From an uncultured Pirellula sp. (GTDB taxonomy: Bacteria; Planctomycetota; Planctomycetia; Pirellulales; Pirellulaceae), in NCBI GenBank assembly GCA_903892365.1, contig CAITIF010000041.1:1-10261 (forward strand): 10,261 nt of DNA, in the 5' to 3' direction. Position numbers and translations under genes: made by a program. Position 1 is the stretch's first letter. Each line of letters starts with the position of its first letter. The notes beneath the pieces were generated by a model that searched no databases, was not told where the DNA came from, and saw nothing but the letters and a program-made list of their open reading frames with translations. Shown here in pieces: positions 6,384 to 10,261 of this stretch.

Positions 6384-7316
6384 ATGACCACATTCGCTAT
6401 CGTAGGTACAGGAGCACTCGGGGGATTTTACGGTGGGTTGTTAGCGAAGTCGGGGCAGGAGGTTCACTTCCTTTTGAACTCCGATTATGAATTTGTGAAG
6501 GCGAATGGATTGCGGGTCGACAGCAAGCTGGGGGATTTCCACCTGTCGCAGGTGCACGCTCATCCGAACGTGGCTTCCATGCCAAAATGCGATGTGGTCA
6601 TTCTTGCCTTAAAGAGTACTCAAAATTATCTACTGCCCAGTTTGTTACCTCCCTTGTTGCATGCGGAGTCGATGGTCTTGGTGTTGCAAAACGGCTTGCA
6701 TGTAGAGCAATCTGCACGTGAGGCCGTGGGTCCAGGGAGGGTAGCGGGTGGGTGTTGTTTTCTTTGCTCCAACAAAATTGGGCCTGGGCACATCCGGCAC
6801 CTGGATTACGGCAAGATTCTCATGGGGCCGTTCCAGGGGCTTGACGATTCGGAGCAAGGTCCGTCGATGGTGAGGCTTGACGTTGTTCGTGATATGTTTC
6901 GGGCTACCGGCATCGAATGCGAAACAACCAGTTCACTGACATGGGCTCGATGGCGCAAGCTGATGTGGAACATCCCATTCAACGGGTTGTCGGTCATTCT
7001 GAATTCAAGCACCGACAAGATCATGAAGGACCCAGATGCGCGTGCCTTGGCAAAATCGATCATCCAAGAAGTACGGCAAACCGCGTGCGATAGCGGACAT
7101 TTTATCGAGCCCACTTTTGTCGATTACATGATGGAGCATACCGATGAAATGGTACCGTATGACAGCAGCATGCGGCTCGACTTTTTGGCTGGCCGAGTGA
7201 TTGAGGTCGAAGCAATTTATGGGAATGCTCTTCGAGCTGCCGAGCGTTGCCATCTGGAGCCGAAACTGATTCGGATGATATACCAGCAGCTGAAGTTCTT
7301 GTCAAAGAATCGATAA
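6384..7316 (+). CDS. panE: 2-dehydropantoate 2-reductase family protein (PanE/ApbA)
   Basis: The family reduces ketopantoate to pantoate with NADPH in pantothenate and coenzyme A synthesis, in the cytoplasm. The 310 residues match its usual length. The nucleotide-binding loop is GTGALGGFYG (8-17). LALKSTQN has Lys77, LVLQNGLH has Asn103, and WRKLMWNIPFN has Lys192 and Asn196, the expected catalytic-helix positions. LAGRVIEVEAIYG (268-280) carries the conserved glutamate (Glu274) before the substrate-binding Ile/Gly. All key residues seem present. Many family members do not act on ketopantoate, so the symbol is provisional. The gene starts 95 bp after dprA without a clear Shine-Dalgarno. I see no panB, panC or panD beside it. 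Confidence 0.88.
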   Translation: MTTFAIVGTGALGGFYGGLLAKSGQEVHFLLNSDYEFVKANGLRVDSKLGDFHLSQVHAHPNVASMPKCDVVILALKSTQNYLLPSLLPPLLHAESMVLVLQNGLHVEQSAREAVGPGRVAGGCCFLCSNKIGPGHIRHLDYGKILMGPFQGLDDSEQGPSMVRLDVVRDMFRATGIECETTSSLTWARWRKLMWNIPFNGLSVILNSSTDKIMKDPDARALAKSIIQEVRQTACDSGHFIEPTFVDYMMEHTDEMVPYDSSMRLDFLAGRVIEVEAIYGNALRAAERCHLEPKLIRMIYQQLKFLSKNR

Positions 7317-7513
7317 TCCTTGCCAATATTGGGCGTTCTGGGCCCTGGCGGTAGGATGAACGGACCGGTCGATGCAAGACTTCTGGATAGGGATGCTTGT
7401 TTGTGGCGCAGTTGCACTCTATGCTAAATGCGCTTGCTCGCTTCCTTGCACTGGTTCGCTACCTTGCAACGTGCAATCAAGTGTGTGGTTTCTTTCCTCT
7501 CTCCGGACGAATC
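7317..7513. other. Intergenic region with TTGCA repeats upstream of the oxidoreductase
   Basis: A 197-bp gap. TTGCACT occurs at 7412-7418 and 7445-7451, and the inverted repeat TTGCA-ACG-TGCAA occupies 7464-7476, so the pentamer TTGCA appears three times on the plus strand and once on the minus strand within 65 bp. A perfect palindrome CCAATATTGG lies at 7323-7332 just after panE, with no T-run. The TTGCA cluster may be an operator. No strong promoter match was found. Confidence 0.35.
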
Positions 7514-8797
7514 ATGACAAAAAAGCACTCGGTACCTCGGCGTCAGTTCTTAAAAACATCGGTTGCAACCGGCGCCGCTGCGGCGATCGCGCCCACCATT
7601 ATTCCTTCGTCCGCCATTGGCCGGGATGGTGCAACGCCTCCTAGTGAGCGGATTGTTGTAGGTGGAATTGGGATTGGGAATCGAGGTCTCTATGACCTTG
7701 GTTGCTTTCTCGAGCAAAAAGATGTGCAGTTCGCTGCTGTCTGCGACGTGAAGGAAACTCGACGCGTTTTAGTGAAGAAGCGAGTCGATGAACTGTACGG
7801 CAATCAGAACTGCGATATGTTCCGCGACTACCGCGAGCTGCTAGACAAAAGTTATATCGATGCCGTGCTGATTGCGACGGGCCCGAACTGGCATTGCACC
7901 ATGTCCATGTATGCCGCCAAGGCTGGCAAGGATATCTATTGCGAAAAACCGTGTACGAAGAATATTGAGCAAAGCTTGATCTTGGCGGACACCATTCGCA
8001 GGACCGCTCGAGTCTTTCAAGTCGGAACACAACGTCGGAATCTTCCTCATTTTGCATTCGCCTGTTATTTGGCTCGTACAGGAAAGCTTGGCAAGCTGAA
8101 GCGAGTTTACGCTCACCCTGCCGGCATGCGAGCTTTCTCCAGTGGATGGTTGCCTGGGGAACCGGAACCTGCCGTCGATGTCGTTGACTGGGATACTTAT
8201 TTGGGGCCTGCTGCTTGGCGACCATACCATCCCACTTGGATGAACGGATTCGAGTTTGAAAAGGGAGGTGGGCTTGTCGGTGGTGGAGTTTTGGAATGGG
8301 GTTCGCACTGTGTGGATCTTTGCCAATGGGCTGTGGACGATTGCGCGCCACCGGTAGAATACAATCCGCCTGTAGACGGGGAAATTGTTGCCAAGTACGA
8401 AAGTGGCGTCGAGTTGGTCTTCCGGGAAAAGAATTGGATTCCTTTGGGTTCTTGTCCTGTTCGTTTCGAGGGGGAAACGGGGTGGGTGGAAGCAGGTGAC
8501 AGTGGCAAGATGGTGCTCAGTTCCCCAGCGCTGCTTGCGGGTCGAAAGGTCGAAGAGATTGGGGACTACCCGGCGACTTTCCATGTTCGCGACTTCTTGG
8601 ATTGTGTCAAAACACGTGGGAAGCCGAAGGGGAACGCCCAAGCTGCTTGCAACGCTCATATTGCATGCCACGCAGCCAACATTGCCTTGTTCCTGAATCG
8701 AAAAGTGAACTTCGACAATGCGACTCATTCTTTCATTGACGATGCTGAGGCAAATCGTTTGCGATCGGAAGCACTGCGAGAACCGTGGCGGTTGTAG
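7514..8797 (+). CDS. Gfo/Idh/MocA family oxidoreductase with Tat signal
   Basis: A 427-residue NAD(P)-dependent oxidoreductase of the type that acts on sugars or cyclitols; the substrate is unknown. The twin-arginine signal RRQFLKTS (9-16) leads into TGAAAAIAPTIIPSSA, so the folded enzyme should be exported. The Rossmann domain follows: GGIGIGNRG (50-58), CD at 77-78 ending the second strand, VLIATGPNWHCTMSM (118-132), CEKPCTKN with the family EKP (144-146), and GTQRR (171-175). The C-terminal domain contains GGGVLEWGSHCVDLCQWA (257-274 region), where GSH and D match the family's usual G-x-H-x-x-D-x-x-x-W pattern. I chose the ATG at 7514 because it places the Tat motif near the N-terminus. 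An in-frame ATG at 7397 would add 39 unrelated residues. There is no good Shine-Dalgarno. Multiple exported paralogs are usual in Planctomycetes. Confidence 0.94.
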   Translation: MTKKHSVPRRQFLKTSVATGAAAAIAPTIIPSSAIGRDGATPPSERIVVGGIGIGNRGLYDLGCFLEQKDVQFAAVCDVKETRRVLVKKRVDELYGNQNCDMFRDYRELLDKSYIDAVLIATGPNWHCTMSMYAAKAGKDIYCEKPCTKNIEQSLILADTIRRTARVFQVGTQRRNLPHFAFACYLARTGKLGKLKRVYAHPAGMRAFSSGWLPGEPEPAVDVVDWDTYLGPAAWRPYHPTWMNGFEFEKGGGLVGGGVLEWGSHCVDLCQWAVDDCAPPVEYNPPVDGEIVAKYESGVELVFREKNWIPLGSCPVRFEGETGWVEAGDSGKMVLSSPALLAGRKVEEIGDYPATFHVRDFLDCVKTRGKPKGNAQAACNAHIACHAANIALFLNRKVNFDNATHSFIDDAEANRLRSEALREPWRL

Positions 8798-8859
8798 CAA
8801 TTGCTTTCACCCTAGTGTCATCCTCTCTACCACTTCGCAATCGGCTGGAATCCATACCT

Positions 8860-10261
8860 ATGAAACTCAAAAATACCTTTCGTTTCCCGAGCCTCGTTTT
8901 AGCATCGTTATTACTGTGTTCTTCTTGGACGGCTGCACAAGTCACAACTATCACCAGCGAACCCGAACTGATTACTATTTTGCAATCGGACGGGGCCGCT
9001 GCGGATAAAGCGATGGCTTGCAAGCGTCTTGCGATTTACGGTTCCGAAAAATGCGTTACCGAGGTTGGTAAGTTGCTTCGGGACGAGCAGCTTTCGTCTT
9101 GGGCTAGAATTACGTTAGAGGCAATTCCTGGAAAAGAGTCGAGCCAAGTGCTGCGCGAGGCAGCTAACTCGGTGAAGGGCCGGCTTCTGATCGGGGTCCT
9201 TAATTCGATTGGCGTTCGTCGGGACGTGGATTCCGTCGAAGTGCTTGCCAAGTACGTAACGGATTCGGATGCGGGGGTTGCTTCTGCTGCCGCCGTTGCC
9301 TTGGGCCGTATTGGAAACGAGACTTCCACGGAAGTGCTTAAGAAATCAATGGCGAAGGTTGGGGATGAAGTACGCTCCGCGGTAGCCGAGGGATTAGTCT
9401 TAAGCGCCGAAGCAAGCATGCTCCGAGGGAAACTAGATTATGCCAAGGAAATTTATGATAGTGTACGAAGTGCCAAGGTGCCTCAGCAACGCATCGTCGA
9501 AGCAACTCGCGGTGCGATTCTGAGTCGGAAAGTCGCCGGTATTCCGCTACTATTGGAAGAACTGCGTGCATCTGAGTATTTTCGGTTCCAGCTGGGACTG
9601 AGCGTTGCACGGGAGCTTGAAGGGCGCGAAGTTGATCAAGCATTGGCGAGCGAACTTTCCAAGGCCCCGGCTGATCGAGCTGCCTTGATTCTTGTCGCTA
9701 TGGCAGATAGACCAGCTACGGTCGATGTCCAAGCGATTATCAAAGCTGTTGCGGCCGAGGCGAAACCTGTTCGGCTGACTGCACTCAAATCCTTGGGGTT
9801 GGTTGGAGATGTCGAATGTGTGACTCCCCTATTGGATGCTTGCAAAGGAGCAGATGCGGAATTAACGGATACCGTAGTTGAAGCGCTTTCGAAGATATCG
9901 GACGCTCGAGTCGACGGTGAACTTGCAAAGCGGATGGAAGGTGCCAATGGATCCGTGCTTGTTGTGCTGATTCGAGCTCTGGGGGCGCGAGGCGTGCCGG
10001 CGAGCGATGGGATGGTCAAGGCATTGAATGATGCAGACGGGAGTGTTCGCAATGCTGCATTTGTGGCGCTCGGCGACACCTTGCCGGCTAGCAAGCTGTC
10101 GGTCCTGGTCAATCAGTTTTTATCGCCAAAATATGCTGTGGATCAGGATGTTGCTGCGTCTTCGCTGAAGACGGCCGCGATTCGCATGCCCGATCGCGAG
10201 GCATGCGCGAACGAACTGTCGGCCGCGTTGACTCAGATCAAGAAAGCTGGTCTCAAGGCAA
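8860..10261 (+). CDS. Secreted HEAT-repeat protein, N-terminal 467 residues (cut by window edge)
   Basis: The frame runs open from the ATG at 8860 to the last base, so the C-terminus is missing. Residues 1-26 form a Sec signal peptide: basic MKLKNTFRFP, hydrophobic SLVLASLLLC, and a likely cleavage after WTAA before Gln27. The rest is almost wholly helical repeats of HEAT type. Typical units are SVEVLAKYVTDSDAGVASAAAVALGRIG (split across 125-152), EVRSAVAEGLVLS (170-182), PVRLTALKSLGLVGDVECV (303-321), and the segment SVRNAAFVALGDTL (395-408). Such arrays bind proteins or act as scaffolds. In Planctomycetes and Verrucomicrobia similar N-terminal arrays often precede a DUF1080 or other catalytic domain, which would lie beyond the window. 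It begins 62 bp after the oxidoreductase, so co-transcription is possible. No strong Shine-Dalgarno is seen. Confidence 0.88.
   Translation, partial: MKLKNTFRFPSLVLASLLLCSSWTAAQVTTITSEPELITILQSDGAAADKAMACKRLAIYGSEKCVTEVGKLLRDEQLSSWARITLEAIPGKESSQVLREAANSVKGRLLIGVLNSIGVRRDVDSVEVLAKYVTDSDAGVASAAAVALGRIGNETSTEVLKKSMAKVGDEVRSAVAEGLVLSAEASMLRGKLDYAKEIYDSVRSAKVPQQRIVEATRGAILSRKVAGIPLLLEELRASEYFRFQLGLSVARELEGREVDQALASELSKAPADRAALILVAMADRPATVDVQAIIKAVAAEAKPVRLTALKSLGLVGDVECVTPLLDACKGADAELTDTVVEALSKISDARVDGELAKRMEGANGSVLVVLIRALGARGVPASDGMVKALNDADGSVRNAAFVALGDTLPASKLSVLVNQFLSPKYAVDQDVAASSLKTAAIRMPDREACANELSAALTQIKKAGLKA

Noticed and set aside
7397..7513. In-frame 39-codon extension of the oxidoreductase
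   Set aside because: It would bury the twin-arginine motif about 48 residues from the N-terminus. The ATG at 7514 places it at residue 9, as is usual for Tat signals.
7841..8800. A 319-codon open frame on the minus strand
   Set aside because: It is wholly antisense to the oxidoreductase, whose Rossmann and EKP motifs are unambiguous. The antisense translation shows nothing recognisable.
9036..10112. Several minus-strand frames of 100-158 codons near the right end
   Set aside because: They are antisense to the HEAT-repeat gene, which has a signal peptide and helical repeats across the whole stretch. Their Ser/Ala/Thr-rich translations are typical of shadows.
1..10261. CRISPR arrays, tRNA or rRNA genes, insertion sequences, toxin-antitoxin or phage-defence cassettes
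   Set aside because: I looked for spaced direct repeats, transposase-like proteins and known defence domains and saw none. DprA alone is not evidence of a defence system.

Overview
The window looks like chromosomal DNA of a planctomycete, most likely Pirellulaceae (Rhodopirellula-like). The main reasons are a DUF1549/DUF1553 gene followed by a DUF1501 gene, a pairing typical of Planctomycetes and their relatives; a Tat-exported Gfo/Idh/MocA oxidoreductase; a secreted HEAT-repeat protein; and Shine-Dalgarno sequences that are mostly weak or absent. The assignment comes from reading the proteins, not from a database search.

Left half (1-4293, minus strand): four tightly packed genes read leftward. 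In transcription order they are a small two-helix membrane protein (3754-4293, start uncertain), a membrane-anchored protein with a J-like domain lacking HPD and a separate C-terminal domain (2103-3728), a membrane-anchored DUF1549/DUF1553 protein with one CxxCH motif (228-2096), and the first 80 codons of a Tat-signal DUF1501 protein (1-240, cut by the window edge). Gaps of 25 and 6 bp and a 13-bp overlap suggest a single operon. All four products appear to be at or beyond the cytoplasmic membrane. Their joint function is not known.

Middle (4294-4620): a divergent intergenic region of 327 bp with a GC-rich hairpin and a possible minus-strand -10 box.

Right half (4621-10261, plus strand): a DUF3088 thioredoxin-fold-like protein with a CPDC motif (4621-4968), the DNA-uptake/recombination mediator DprA (5032-6288), a ketopantoate-reductase family protein (6384-7316), a Tat-exported Gfo/Idh/MocA oxidoreductase (7514-8797), and a secreted HEAT-repeat protein that runs off the right edge (8860-10261). 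DprA and the reductase are housekeeping-type genes. The last two form an exported pair that may be co-transcribed. I saw no rRNA, tRNA, CRISPR array, transposase, prophage gene or defence cluster. The least explained part is the four-gene envelope operon on the left.
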